Below, in pieces: positions 47,809 through 56,653 of a stretch of 64,000 nucleotides of DNA (the first letter of the stretch is position 1; each line of letters begins with the position of its first letter). Below the pieces are notes generated by a model. The model ran no database searches, was not told the origin of the DNA, and saw nothing but the letters and a program-made list of their open reading frames with translations. Made by a program: the position numbers and the translations under genes. Location of the stretch: NCBI GenBank assembly GCA_964591275.1, contig CAZQAE010000001.1, forward strand, positions 100,500 through 164,499, given 5' to 3'. Origin of the DNA: G963674685 sp964591275. GTDB taxonomy: Bacteria; Lernaellota; Lernaellaia; JACKCT01.

Positions 47809-48330
47809 TCAGGACGGCTTAACATAGGTGGGGGCGTTTTTGGGAGATTTGCCTTTTTTTACTGTCTGGTAGTGTTTATAGGTTAGCGCAACACCCTTCT
47901 TGAGGGCTTCACAGGCGACAATATCGGCCACGAAAAGAGTATGCGAACCAAGGTCCATGTCGCTGATAACCTTTGCCTCAATGATGGAAAGAGCATTCTC
48001 CGTAACAATTGGCGCTCCGGTTTCCCCGATTCGGTGGGAGCACTGGGATAGTTTGTCGATGTCCCGCCCGGATTTGAACCCGAAGGTTCCGATAAAAGGG
48101 AAGGGCGTTTCCTGGTCCAGTATCGATACCGAAAACGCGCCGCTGCCCTTAATGAATTCGTGCGTCAGATTGTCCTTATGCACCGCAATGGCGATGCGCG
48201 GCGGATCGGATGTGACCTGAAAAACAGTATTGACGATCTGCCCGTTCAGCTTGTCTTCATGGGAGGATGAAACGATGTACAATCCGTATCCGATATCGTA
48301 CAGCGCTTTCCTGTCGATGTTTTCAGGCAT
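47809..48330 (-). CDS. Flavin reductase-like domain protein (flavoredoxin type)
   Basis: The ATG at 48330 (MPENIDRKALYDIGYGLYIV) follows a GAGGAC ribosome site and gives 173 residues. The flavin-reductase/FMN-binding split-barrel fold is shown by GLYIVSSSHEDKLNGQIVNT, PPRIAIAVHKDNLTHEFI and FSVSILDQETP. Homologues include flavoredoxin and High-molecular-weight rubredoxin partners in anaerobes, and they pass electrons through bound FMN. The DUF362 gene lies just upstream on the same strand, separated by a G10 tract. Confidence 0.85.
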   Translation of the reverse strand: MPENIDRKALYDIGYGLYIVSSSHEDKLNGQIVNTVFQVTSDPPRIAIAVHKDNLTHEFIKGSGAFSVSILDQETPFPFIGTFGFKSGRDIDKLSQCSHRIGETGAPIVTENALSIIEAKVISDMDLGSHTLFVADIVACEALKKGVALTYKHYQTVKKGKSPKNAPTYVKPS

Positions 48331-48371
48331 CAAAGAAGTCCTCATATTTGATGCTAAAAGCATCCTGAAAT

Positions 48372-48381
48372 GGGGGGGGGG
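48372..48381. repeat. Homopolymer tract of ten G
   Basis: Ten consecutive G residues lie immediately beyond the stop codon of the DUF362 gene and before the flavin reductase gene. Such tracts slip during replication and sequencing. Being outside any frame it should not alter a protein, but its length may vary. Confidence 0.8.
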
Positions 48382-48382
48382 A

Positions 48383-49660
48383 TTAATTTTTCACAACTTT
48401 TCTATTGCGCATTTCGAGCAATTCAGGCGCTTGAATGATGTTGTCCTTGAGGAGGCGAAAACCGATGCCGACAAGCTGCCCCGTGGAGCGCTTGTGCGTC
48501 TTGGGTGCGTCGCCGAACTCGGTCCAGCCTTTTTCGTCGTGCTGAAGATCGTCCCAGTTGTGGAAAATGCGTCCCCAATCGGTGGACATGGCCTGATGCA
48601 CGCGGTCCCTGGCGATGAAGGGATACCAGTATAGATCGTGATAAGTCACGCTGGCGATATAGGCCCAGGGCGCCATCCAGGTTTTTAGCGACCACTCCAT
48701 GAAATTCTTCAGGCTGCCCCAGTAGATTTTGTGCTGCATGCGCGCGGCGAAGGTCAGATGCTTCATCGGCCCTTCGAAGTTCCAGTTTTCCTGCGCGGCA
48801 TCGACATCGCCCACGATCTCGATTTCGTTCGTGTCCGCGCATCCCAGGCCCATGTCGTGAGCCAGGCGCATGTACTGAATTTTCATGGGATCGAAGCCCA
48901 TGATTTTCGCCGCCACCGCGTCAATGGCCGTCTGATCCGAAGAGGCCAGCAGGACGTTTTTCACGTGGGGCATCATGCATCGGGGTCCGGGTCCGTCGCC
49001 CGCGAAGGTCCCATCCATAACGGCGAAGACGCCCCGGTGAATTTTCTTCTGGATCATGAGCAGGTCCACGAGCGTCTTGTGGATGACCGGGTGCGTCCAG
49101 TGACGTTTTTCGTTGAGCAGGCCGCCGAAGGCGTTTTTCATCGCGCCGGTGGTCGTGGTAAAAACATGCGTCTTAACCGTGGGCAGGTGGATGATGTTTT
49201 CGCCGATAAAGCGCTTGGGGATCATAAAGCCCTGCGGATACACTTCGTTAAGGCAGGTGAATTTATCGGCCAAATCGCCGACGGCGTCACGGATGTTGAT
49301 CCATTCCTCGTCGCCTTCATACAAATGGATATTACGCAGGCCGTGCGCGTCAGTGACATTGATCTGCTTGTTTTCCCGTTCGCCGAAATGCGAGTCGATT
49401 ACCACGGTCCGGTTGTGGCAACCGTGGATGAGATCGGAATTGTACCCGTCGCGTTTCATGGCGCCGATGACGCCTTCGAGTTGCCAGGGCGTTGTCGAGG
49501 CGCCGGGAAAGAAGTGATGCCAGCTGATATTGATTTTTAATGCTGTGTCGGCGTCTTTGGCGATGACGTCCTGATATCCCGCGAGATTCATAACGCGGTG
49601 GTAATCTTCCAGGACGGTCTGCGGCGTGGTTCTGACAATAGCGACTTTCGATTTGCTCAT
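48383..49660 (-). CDS. DUF362-domain protein
   Basis: A 425-residue cytoplasmic protein. KVAIVRTTPQ at the N-terminus, DTALKINISWHHFFPG, NIIHLPTVKTHVFTTTTGAMKN and LASSDQTAIDAVAAKIMGFDP are the recurrent DUF362 segments. The family is found in anaerobes, often with iron-sulphur or flavin proteins, and its biochemical role is not established. The C-terminal 120 residues are an extension that I do not recognise, with no CxxC ferredoxin motif. The flavin reductase-like gene downstream could be its redox partner. Confidence 0.75.
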   Translation of the reverse strand: MSKSKVAIVRTTPQTVLEDYHRVMNLAGYQDVIAKDADTALKINISWHHFFPGASTTPWQLEGVIGAMKRDGYNSDLIHGCHNRTVVIDSHFGERENKQINVTDAHGLRNIHLYEGDEEWINIRDAVGDLADKFTCLNEVYPQGFMIPKRFIGENIIHLPTVKTHVFTTTTGAMKNAFGGLLNEKRHWTHPVIHKTLVDLLMIQKKIHRGVFAVMDGTFAGDGPGPRCMMPHVKNVLLASSDQTAIDAVAAKIMGFDPMKIQYMRLAHDMGLGCADTNEIEIVGDVDAAQENWNFEGPMKHLTFAARMQHKIYWGSLKNFMEWSLKTWMAPWAYIASVTYHDLYWYPFIARDRVHQAMSTDWGRIFHNWDDLQHDEKGWTEFGDAPKTHKRSTGQLVGIGFRLLKDNIIQAPELLEMRNRKVVKN

Positions 49661-49947
49661 CTTAAGAATTCCTTTAATGAAAAAACGACCGGCTCTTCAC
49701 GGTCGCCAAGAAGTCAATCAACCGCATGCATTTTAATTAAGGTGCGCGGTCAATGCAAGAGGGCGAGGGGGAAAGGTATGAAGTATGAGGTGCGAGTTTA
49801 GGAACGGACATCGGGCAGGTAGAGGCATGAGGTGTGAAGTATCACCAGTGTCCGGTTTAAAGCTGAATAAATTTAACCGCTTGCAATTCGTCCTGGGGGT
49901 AGCGGAAAGTGTCTTCTAAACCTCATATTTCATACTTGGCTACCCTT
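49661..49947. repeat. Intergenic region with AG-rich GAAGTATGAG repeats
   Basis: No gene is seen. From about 49770 to 49850 there are degenerate units such as GAAGTATGAGG, GCATGAGGTGTGAAGTAT, and CCTCATATTTCATACTTGG appears inverted at 49920-49938. This matches the tract at 20378-20460. Confidence 0.5.
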
Positions 49948-50139
49948 TTATTGGGTGGGCTGGGTGAGTAGGGGCAGGAGCACCGTGAATGTGGAGCCGG
50001 ATTTCCCCCCACTTTCAACTAAAATCTCACCCTGGTGCGCCTTCAGAATGCTTTTGGTCACCGACAATTCCTGGCTCGAGCCTGTGATGCCGCGTGTTTT
50101 GCCTTTGCTTGGACGGATTAAGGGATCCGTCGTGTTCAA
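49948..50139 (-). pseudogene. Decayed C-terminus of a sensor histidine kinase
   Basis: The 63-residue frame ends like a HATPase domain: LSVTKSILKAHQGEILVESG and GSTFTVLLPLL match the last helix and strands of histidine kinases. Just before it, TTDPLIRPSKGKTRGITGSS stands where a kinase has the ATP-lid and GTGLGL motif, but the glycines are lost. The H-box and N-box are absent. It is a remnant, not a working kinase. Its apparent TTG start overlaps the stop of a 53-codon frame (50136-50297, minus), which may be further decayed sequence. Confidence 0.6.
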
Positions 50140-50410
50140 TACCCATTGAATGCAATTATTTCCCCCTGCGCATTCGGCGCTATTAGTTTTCCACTCGTTA
50201 CTCCGCTTTCTGTTGCCGCAAGGCGCTCCTCGTCAAGCGCTTCGCCAAGGCCCGGAGCGGGCGGGATGTCAGATATGAAGCTTGTCAGTCCCTCCACCTT
50301 GCTCGGGACAGGCACCCTTCGCTACGAATCATTTTCGTTTCAGGATTCACCCTATGAAAGTCTTGACGACTGCAAGAGAAATTGATGAATAATAGCAAGG
50401 GAGGCTACAA
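50140..50410. other. Intergenic region with a short open minus-strand frame
   Basis: A GTG-started frame of 53 codons (50297-50136, minus) reads in part GLGEALDEERLAATESGVTS and GKLIAPNAQGEIIAFNGY. It looks like natural protein sequence but I cannot assign it, and it has no ribosome site. The remainder holds the upstream region of the cyclase gene. Confidence 0.35.
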
Positions 50411-51055
50411 ATGTCCGAGCGCAAAACGCGAAAATGGTTGGATGTCACGGTGGGACTGCGTAGCGGCATGGCGCACTGGCCGGGCGATCCGGAGGTAGTG
50501 ATCGAACATTCGCGGGAAATCGGCGAGGACTCAGACTGCAACCTCACGCACATTTCCATGAGCGCTCACACCGCCACGCATATGGACGCCCCGCTGCACT
50601 TCATCGACGGTGCGAAATCCATCGACGCCATGCCATTGGATACAGTGATCGGCCCGGCGCGCGTGATCGGCATTCGCCACCGGACGGTGATTGATGCGCC
50701 CGAACTACACAAACACCGCATCCGCAAAGGCGAGCGCCTCCTCTTCAAAACGCGAAACTCATCGCGATGTTGGAAAACGGATGAGTTCGTGAAGGACTAC
50801 GTGCATATCACGCCGGACGCCGCGCGCCTTCTCGCCGCAAAGGAACTGCGTTGCGTTGGAATCGATTACCTTTCCGTGGGCGCATACTCCGGCGGCGCCG
50901 AAACGCACTGCATCCTCCTCGCCGCCGGAATATGGATCATCGAAGGCCTGTACCTCTCCGCCATTTCCCCGGGCCGCTACGACTTGATCTGCCTGCCGCT
51001 GAAAATCATCGGCTCAGACGGCGCCCCCTGCCGCGCGGTTGTGCGGAAACGTTAA
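50411..51055 (+). CDS. Cyclase-family metal-dependent hydrolase (kynurenine formamidase-like)
   Basis: A 214-residue protein with a GGGAGG ribosome site before the ATG. The family motif HxGTHxDAPxH appears as HTATHMDAPLHF, with the metal-binding His and Asp kept and Gly replaced by Ala. PGDPEVVIEHS at the N-terminus and VGIDYLSVGAYSGGAETHCI near the end also fit. Relatives hydrolyse N-formylkynurenine, isatin or related cyclic amides using Zn or Mn. The true substrate is unknown. It stands alone. Confidence 0.85.
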   Translation: MSERKTRKWLDVTVGLRSGMAHWPGDPEVVIEHSREIGEDSDCNLTHISMSAHTATHMDAPLHFIDGAKSIDAMPLDTVIGPARVIGIRHRTVIDAPELHKHRIRKGERLLFKTRNSSRCWKTDEFVKDYVHITPDAARLLAAKELRCVGIDYLSVGAYSGGAETHCILLAAGIWIIEGLYLSAISPGRYDLICLPLKIIGSDGAPCRAVVRKR

Positions 51056-51291
51056 TAAGCCGATAAAATCCGAGAAATTGTTCGGGCGAATGTCCTCTTG
51101 GTTTTTTCGCGGTTTTGCGTTATGTATTGCGACGGTTATTGATGATGATTTTACCGCCGAATCTTTTTAAGATTGCCGACTGGCATTTCATTTGGAAGTC
51201 CCCATCCCGGGATGGAAACTCAAAGAAGTCTCCTTTGTTGGAAACGGGAACGAGGAAGTCTTGATCCCGGAACGGGAGTTAGGAAGTAGTT

Positions 51292-52746
51292 ATGGGCGTT
51301 CCGAGAATTATCGCGCTTATCCGCGACATGCTCAAAACCAATCTGGTTGACCGCGACACTCTGATGCGGATTCAGGACCAGCGCCTTCGGGCAATGCTGC
51401 GGCACGCTGTCGCCCATTCGGACTTTTATCGCAAGAAGTATAAGGGCATCGACATTGAGACCTGTAAAATCACCGATCTTCCCGTGATTACGAAGTCTGA
51501 AATGATGGCCAATTTCGACGATTTTGTCTGCGACAAGCGTCTTAAGCGAAGCGAAATCAAAGTTTGGCTCGAAGATAAAAGTAACCTCGGCAAGATGTAC
51601 AAGGGGAAATACATCCCTTTCCAAACCTCCGGCACTACTGGCGAGAACGCCCTTGTGGTTTACGACCGCCGGGCTATGGACCACGTACACGCCACGGTGA
51701 TCGCCCGACACGCACTTGAAGAGGAGCCGACGGGGTGGGAGCAACTGAAAATATTCCTTGAAACCCTTTTTGTCAGGCGCAATCGCATTGCCTCGATCGT
51801 GATGACCGGCGGCCCATATCCCGCCTATACCGCCACGCTGTTCACGCCCAAGGCCCACGCGCTGTTCGTTGAGGAACGCATTTTCCCGCTCCGTGATCCG
51901 ATTGATAAGATCGTTAAGGGCTTAAATGAATTTCAGCCCGTGTCCATTATGTCCTATCCTTCATTGCTGGCCCTTTTGGCCCGTGAGCAAATTGCAGGAA
52001 GGCTCGACATTAAATTCGATCACCCCATGTCGTGGCTCATTACGGGCAGCGAGCCGCTGTCCACGTCCGCGAAGCTGCTGGTAAAAAAAGCCTGGGGCAA
52101 GGGCGTGCAAGACACCTACGGCACCGCCGAATGCCTGATCATGGCCCGCTGCTGCCGGCAATTTGACCGCTTGCACGTCATGAGCGACCAATGCGTGTTC
52201 GAGGTGGTGGACCGTAACAACAATCCGGTTCCTGATGGGCAGGTCGGCGAAAAAGTCCTGATCACGAACCTTTTCAACTTCGCGCAGCCCTTCATTCGGT
52301 ACGAGGTTTCGGACGTGACGGGATACTCACTGGAAAAATGCTCCTGCGGCTTGCCTTTCCCCACGCTCATGCCCGTCGAGGGACGCACCGATGATATTTT
52401 TTATATTGATCGGCCCGGTGGCGGCTACGAAGCGGTGCATCCTTATCTTTTCCTCGGGCCTATCGTGGAACTGACGGATGTTCGCGAATATCGGCTCACG
52501 CAGACCGGGCGTAACGAAGTAACTTTCAGCTATATTCCCGTCAGTCCCGACATGGATATCGATGCAAGAGTGCAAAAAGTTCTGATGGACGGCGTCGCAA
52601 AGGCGAATCTGGCCGAGCGCTTTCACATGAAGTTCGAGTGTGTATCGGAAATTCCCCGCGACAAGCGTTCAGGAAAATATCGCCAGATTATCAGCGTTGT
52701 CGGAGCGCCGAAGGACCTGAACGAATCCGAAAAATGGGATCATTAA
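51292..52746 (+). CDS. AMP-forming ligase of the phenylacetate-CoA ligase / F390 synthetase type
   Basis: A 484-residue protein of the ANL superfamily. RLRAMLRHAVAHSDFYRKKY is the typical PaaK-like N-terminus, PFQTSGTTGENALVVYD is the phosphate-binding loop, and DTYGTAECLIMARCC is the YGxTE adenylate motif. EVSDVTGYSLEKCSCG resembles the conserved end of the large domain, with CSCG-x-P. It would activate a carboxylic acid with ATP and transfer it to CoA or another acceptor. The acid is not predictable. A GGAAG ribosome site precedes the ATG. Confidence 0.8.
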   Translation: MGVPRIIALIRDMLKTNLVDRDTLMRIQDQRLRAMLRHAVAHSDFYRKKYKGIDIETCKITDLPVITKSEMMANFDDFVCDKRLKRSEIKVWLEDKSNLGKMYKGKYIPFQTSGTTGENALVVYDRRAMDHVHATVIARHALEEEPTGWEQLKIFLETLFVRRNRIASIVMTGGPYPAYTATLFTPKAHALFVEERIFPLRDPIDKIVKGLNEFQPVSIMSYPSLLALLAREQIAGRLDIKFDHPMSWLITGSEPLSTSAKLLVKKAWGKGVQDTYGTAECLIMARCCRQFDRLHVMSDQCVFEVVDRNNNPVPDGQVGEKVLITNLFNFAQPFIRYEVSDVTGYSLEKCSCGLPFPTLMPVEGRTDDIFYIDRPGGGYEAVHPYLFLGPIVELTDVREYRLTQTGRNEVTFSYIPVSPDMDIDARVQKVLMDGVAKANLAERFHMKFECVSEIPRDKRSGKYRQIISVVGAPKDLNESEKWDH

Positions 52747-52835
52747 ACGATGAACGATGACGCACGAAAAAGCCCTTGCAATCCCATTGTCGAATGGGTA
52801 GAGTGCCGCGCTGCGATTGAGGAGGCAGAAAAAAT

Positions 52836-53363
52836 ATGCTGGCAATTATCCTGACAGTTTTTCACATTATCGTTTCGGTTTTCCTGATTCTGGTTATTTT
52901 GCTCCAAACGGGCAAAGGGGCCGATATTGGGTCCATGTTCGGCGGTGGAAGTTCAAATACCGTTTTCGGGTCAAGCGGCGCAGGCGGTTTTTTGAGCAAT
53001 ATGACCAAGTACGGGGCCATCGCTTTTATGATTAACTGCCTGGTGCTGGCTTATATAAGCGGGCAGACGGGTTCATCGGTCATTGATCAGTTGGAAAAGG
53101 AGCAGGCCGCGCAAGAGCAAGTCGCCTTGCCGGAAGAGGCTGCTCCAGCAACGGATAGCAAGAGCGCAACCGATGCGGATAAAACGCTGTCGGCTGATGG
53201 CGTGAAAACCGCCGATGGGACCGAGGCCGGGAAAACAACCGACGGACAGGCCGCAGTCGAAAAAGAAGCGGACGTGGAAAAAAGCGAGACCGGCAAGCCA
53301 GAGAAATCTGAAGCGAAGTCGGAGAGCGACGCGAAATCGGATACGAAAAAGACCATTTATTAA
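52836..53363 (+). CDS. secG: SecG preprotein translocase subunit with long charged tail
   Basis: A 175-residue protein; GGAGG lies well placed before the ATG. Two membrane spans (about 2-22 and 52-72) flank the SecG signature LVILLQTGKGADIGSMFGGG and FGSSGAGGFLSNMTK. Typical SecG is 75-110 residues; here about 90 residues rich in Glu, Lys, Ala, Ser and Asp extend the C-terminus. It belongs to the SecYEG channel. A tRNA-Leu(GAG) gene lies 20 bases downstream, the same neighbour as in Escherichia coli (secG-leuU). A possible promoter TTGCAA-N17-TAGAGT is near 52777. Confidence 0.92.
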   Translation: MLAIILTVFHIIVSVFLILVILLQTGKGADIGSMFGGGSSNTVFGSSGAGGFLSNMTKYGAIAFMINCLVLAYISGQTGSSVIDQLEKEQAAQEQVALPEEAAPATDSKSATDADKTLSADGVKTADGTEAGKTTDGQAAVEKEADVEKSETGKPEKSEAKSESDAKSDTKKTIY

Positions 53364-53383
53364 TAAAGTTCTTTTTAGAATAT

Positions 53384-53467
53384 GCAGGAGTGGTGGAATT
53401 GGTAGACGCGCCAGCTTGAGGGGCTGGTGCCTAACCGGGCGTGGGGGTTCGAATCCCCCCTTCTGCA
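53384..53467 (+). tRNA. tRNA-Leu (anticodon GAG)
   Basis: GCAGGAG at the 5' end pairs with CTTCTGC at the 3' end; GGTTCGAATCC is the T-arm. The anticodon stem CCAGC/GCTGG encloses the loop TTGAGGG, so the anticodon is GAG (53418-53420), reading CUC and CUU. A long variable arm (TGCCTAACCGGGCG) fits the class II structure of leucine tRNAs. CCA is not encoded (the sequence continues A-AACC). Confidence 0.95.
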
Positions 53468-53471
53468 AACC

Positions 53472-53507
53472 AAAAAAGGGAATCGCTTAATAGCGGCTCC
53501 CTTTTTT
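53472..53507 (+). terminator. Rho-independent terminator of the secG-tRNA transcript
   Basis: AAAAAAGGGA (53472-53481) pairs with TCCCTTTTTT (53498-53507) around a loop that contains a small CGCT/AGCG stem. The terminal T-run follows the G+C part, and the A-run makes it bidirectional in form. Confidence 0.8.
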
Positions 53508-54151
53508 CATGCCCATTCACCCGTGAAATTGTTTCATTCCGTGCATTACAATCACGCCCACGATTGGCCTGAGAAAGAAGCACCAGCACAGCCGGGGGCG
53601 ACTGTGCCACATCACGCTTTGCTTTTCGTGGATTTTATTGGATTTCAGGTCAGTCTATCTTGTTCGCAATAATGCTGTCGAAAAACGAAAACTGTGTAGC
53701 ACAGCCGCCCTCGGCTGTGTTCATCCTTTGAAAATAGGGGACATTCACTTTTAGGATGGATCGCCTGGCGAAGATACTACGGCTAAATCAAGGGCACTAG
53801 CGTTTAACCACGAATCATCCGTGGGTGTCCCCGATTTTTCGACACGTAATTTTTCATTGCTGATCGCCAGATTTCATGGTATCCTCGCGCAAATCAAAAA
53901 AAAGGACGCGGATGCAAAAATTCCACGCAAAAGGCCAACTCAGTAGTTCAGGCAAGCACATTACTCTTTCGGGGCCGAAATTGACCCGAAACGCATTTTC
54001 ATATTTCTCACTAATCAAAGGATTATTAGGTGACTGTCACCAATTTTTCCAGGTGACTGTCACCAATTTTTCCAATTTTTCTGGTCACCAATTTTCTGGC
54101 GACCACCAGGATGGTTTCGGCATAAGCTATTTGGATGATGGGGTCTAAGCA
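53508..54151. repeat. Repeat-rich intergenic region upstream of the A+T-rich gene
   Basis: No gene is supported. Elements in order: a degenerate CACAGCC palindrome (53586-53607), a good one (CACAGCCG/CGGCTGTG, 53700-53719), the string GGCACTAGCGT with CCGTGG and TCCCCGA (about 53790-53835) shared with 31570-31605, and two direct copies of a 23-base unit beginning AGGTGACTGTCACC (54028-54050 and 54051-54073) with a third degenerate copy to about 54098. Base composition drops from here to about 55640. Confidence 0.6.
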
Positions 54152-55644
54152 ATGAGTAAATCTGCCTTTGGAGTATTTCTAGTAATCTGTATTTTGGTTT
54201 GTGTCTTCTCACATTCTATAAATGCCGATAGTTATTCAAGCAAAATTGCGGAAGTGAATCCTGGGAATTGTGAGGAAATTCCCGAGAGAGTTCTAATTGA
54301 TAGCCAAAACAATATCTATATCATTGCAGAAGGCACTGAGCCAATATACTCCACGCCAACAATTATCAAATACAATTCTGATGGAGTTTTGAGTTGGGTT
54401 GTTAAGGAAGTTCACGGAGTGCCATTTGAAGCATTCATCCAGGATGCCTATTTGTTTTTTGGAGCTAACGCAATGTCCGGTTGGAGCTCAATAGTGTTGG
54501 CAAAACTCAATAAAAATGGGAAAACTATTTGGAAATCTCGTTTTAGATATGATTTTAATTATAATCGCCTTAAAAATGATTTCGCTCGTACCTTATCTCC
54601 TAAGGACTCTGGCTATCTTGACGAGGCGATCGGAATTGGCATGATAGTTAATCCTAATTATATTATTGTATGTGCAAATGGAGGGGAATATGAGGGATAT
54701 AGAGATCCCCCTGAAATGATTAAATTTAATCGAGGCGGCGAGAGAGAAAAACTTAATCAGTATCACCCTTCCAATGATGACCCGTTTACATATGAGGGAG
54801 AGGCAAAGTGGCTGGGTGAAATTTTGGCCATGAAGATGGTTGAGGACCAGGAGAAGGATTTATTTGTTGTTTACTATATGGGGGAATTGAACACCCCTTG
54901 TTGGTAAAGTATAATTATGACTTGGATAAAATATGGGAAAAGGTCGATTGGGAGCATGGGGATATTTATGTTATTGATATGAAATCGGATGAATCAAGGG
55001 TATATATTTCAGGTGTGTGCTTCAAGGGTGAACATTTTGATCGTGATTGGGAGGAGCAGAAAGCCTGCCTTAGAATTTATGACAAAAATGGAAACTATAT
55101 CATGGGGTTCAAAGAGGATAGCGAGGATAGTTCCGCTGCAAAGCGAATAGAACTCGATAGCCAGGGGAATTTAGTCGTTTTAATTTACTATGAAAATGGA
55201 TTGGCAATATTGGAAAAGTTTTCCCATTCCGGCGATTCACTCTGGTCTAAAACTATAGCAAGCAACAGCCTTAATGTGGCAATGAGCAGTGATCTTGACG
55301 ATAGTATTTATATTGCCTATACAGTCACTGACGGTGAAGAAGCAGGTAGTTTAGTGACAATCAAATATGACCAAAACGGAAATGCACAATGGGTTAGAAC
55401 CAAGGAGGGGAGCTATGAAAATCCACTATTGCCGAGTTTTATTCAAATATCAGACGATGGGGAAGTGTTTGTCATTGGAACCTTTTTTGATTTGTCTGAG
55501 TACCACCACGACGCAATGATTCTTAAATATGACGCAAACGGCAACGAGCAATGGGAGATCGTCCATGATGTCATTGAGAATTGCTATTATAAAGACAAAG
55601 ACGAGGATGATGAGGAAGACTCCTGCGGATGCGGCTGTTCATAA
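54152..55644 (+). pseudogene. Secreted beta-propeller-like protein, split by a frameshift at a CCCC run
   Basis: Two overlapping frames (54152-54907 and 54898-55644) read as one protein if one base is added at CCCC (54894-54897). The first has a signal peptide (cleavage near INADS) and repeats such as IIKYNSDGVLSWV and LAKLNKNGKTIWKSR; the second continues with LVKYNYDLDKIWEK, TIKYDQNGNAQWV and LKYDANGNEQWEI. This K-(Y/L)-(N/D)-x-N-G-x-x-x-W pattern is a propeller-type repeat (SBBP/PQQ-like). The end is acidic and Cys-rich (DEDDEEDSCGCGCS). The gene is clearly more A+T-rich than its neighbours, a sign of transfer. It could be a real frameshift, a phase-variable site, or a sequencing error. 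Confidence 0.7.
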
Positions 55645-55825
55645 GAGAGACTGGAAAATTCCAATCCACGCAATTTTCGTCGAGCCGGGGAAACCGGCAT
55701 CTCAAGCGCCCTTTTAATGCGAATCTGTGGTGTATCATAATTTCCCGCCGAAAAAGGGATTTCCATCGACTTCGCTGAATGCAATATTGGCTGGATGACC
55801 ATGAAACGTGGATAGGAGTCAGCAT

Positions 55826-56572
55826 ATGGAGTTTAAGGCTGTAGCGAGCGACGGCGTTGTCATTGAAGGAGAGCTGTTTTCAGCCTCTACGCCCGGATCG
55901 GAATGCGTGGTTTTGGCGCATGGCCTCCCGGCCCCGCATTTGAGCGCGCCGGACCCGGATGACGAGGGGTACGCGGGGCTGGCGCGCCGGATTGTTCCGC
56001 TGGGCTATGACGTCGCCGTTTTCAACTTTCGTGGAACAGGCGAGTCCGGCGGTCATCTGGAAATCGACAAGTGGCCCGATGACCTGATCGCCGTGCTGGA
56101 TTTTCTGGATGGTCATTACGGCGGGCGGCGAACCTATACGGTCGTGGGTTCCTCCGCCGGCGGCGCTACAGCGATCATCGCAACCGCCCGCGACGAGCGA
56201 ATCGCCAGGCTCATCACATTCGCTGCGCCCGCGGACTACGAGTTTCTAGAATTGGAAAACGATCCAGCGCAGTGGTTTGAAATCTATCGCAAAGCCGGAA
56301 TGATTCGCGAAGGATATCCAGGCGACGCGCAAAGCTGGGCGGCTGGCTTTCAAAAGCTCGTTCCAAAGGATGCAATGGTTCATTGCCGGGCTGCGTCGAT
56401 CACGCTGCTGCATGGATCAGAGGATGAGACGGTGCCGCCCGGGCACCTTGAAATTCTCGCCGGGGCCGCGGGCGAAAAGGCGAAAGCCGTTTTTCTGCCA
56501 GGGGTCGCGCATCAAATGCGCCGGGATGAAAGGGCGGTTGCAGCCCTGCTGAAAGAACTGCGTCGAAAGTGA
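55826..56572 (+). CDS. Alpha/beta hydrolase
   Basis: TAGGAG precedes the ATG at 55826, giving 248 residues; an upstream ATG at 55808 is less likely. The fold is clear: VVLAHGLPAP is the oxyanion HG motif, VAVFNFRGTGESGG the following loop, VVGSSAGGATAI holds the nucleophile Ser in GxSxG, GSEDETVPP the acidic residue and GVAHQM the His. It is soluble, with no signal peptide. It should be an esterase, peptidase or thioesterase; the substrate is unknown. It converges with the porin gene. Confidence 0.85.
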   Translation: MEFKAVASDGVVIEGELFSASTPGSECVVLAHGLPAPHLSAPDPDDEGYAGLARRIVPLGYDVAVFNFRGTGESGGHLEIDKWPDDLIAVLDFLDGHYGGRRTYTVVGSSAGGATAIIATARDERIARLITFAAPADYEFLELENDPAQWFEIYRKAGMIREGYPGDAQSWAAGFQKLVPKDAMVHCRAASITLLHGSEDETVPPGHLEILAGAAGEKAKAVFLPGVAHQMRRDERAVAALLKELRRK

Positions 56573-56653
56573 ACTTTGGCGGCGGAATCTTTAAATTTTG
56601 GATCACGATTTCGCCGCCGCAGTTCGATCAATTTGGCTTTTTCAGCGGTTTTA

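Noticed and set aside
47805..47818. GCCGTC-AG-GACGGC as a terminator of the flavin reductase gene
   Set aside because: It overlaps the stop codon and, in the direction of transcription, is followed by an A-rich rather than T-rich stretch.
53508..54151. An insertion sequence in the repeat-rich region
   Set aside because: There is no transposase frame or remnant, and no paired terminal repeats with target duplication could be found.
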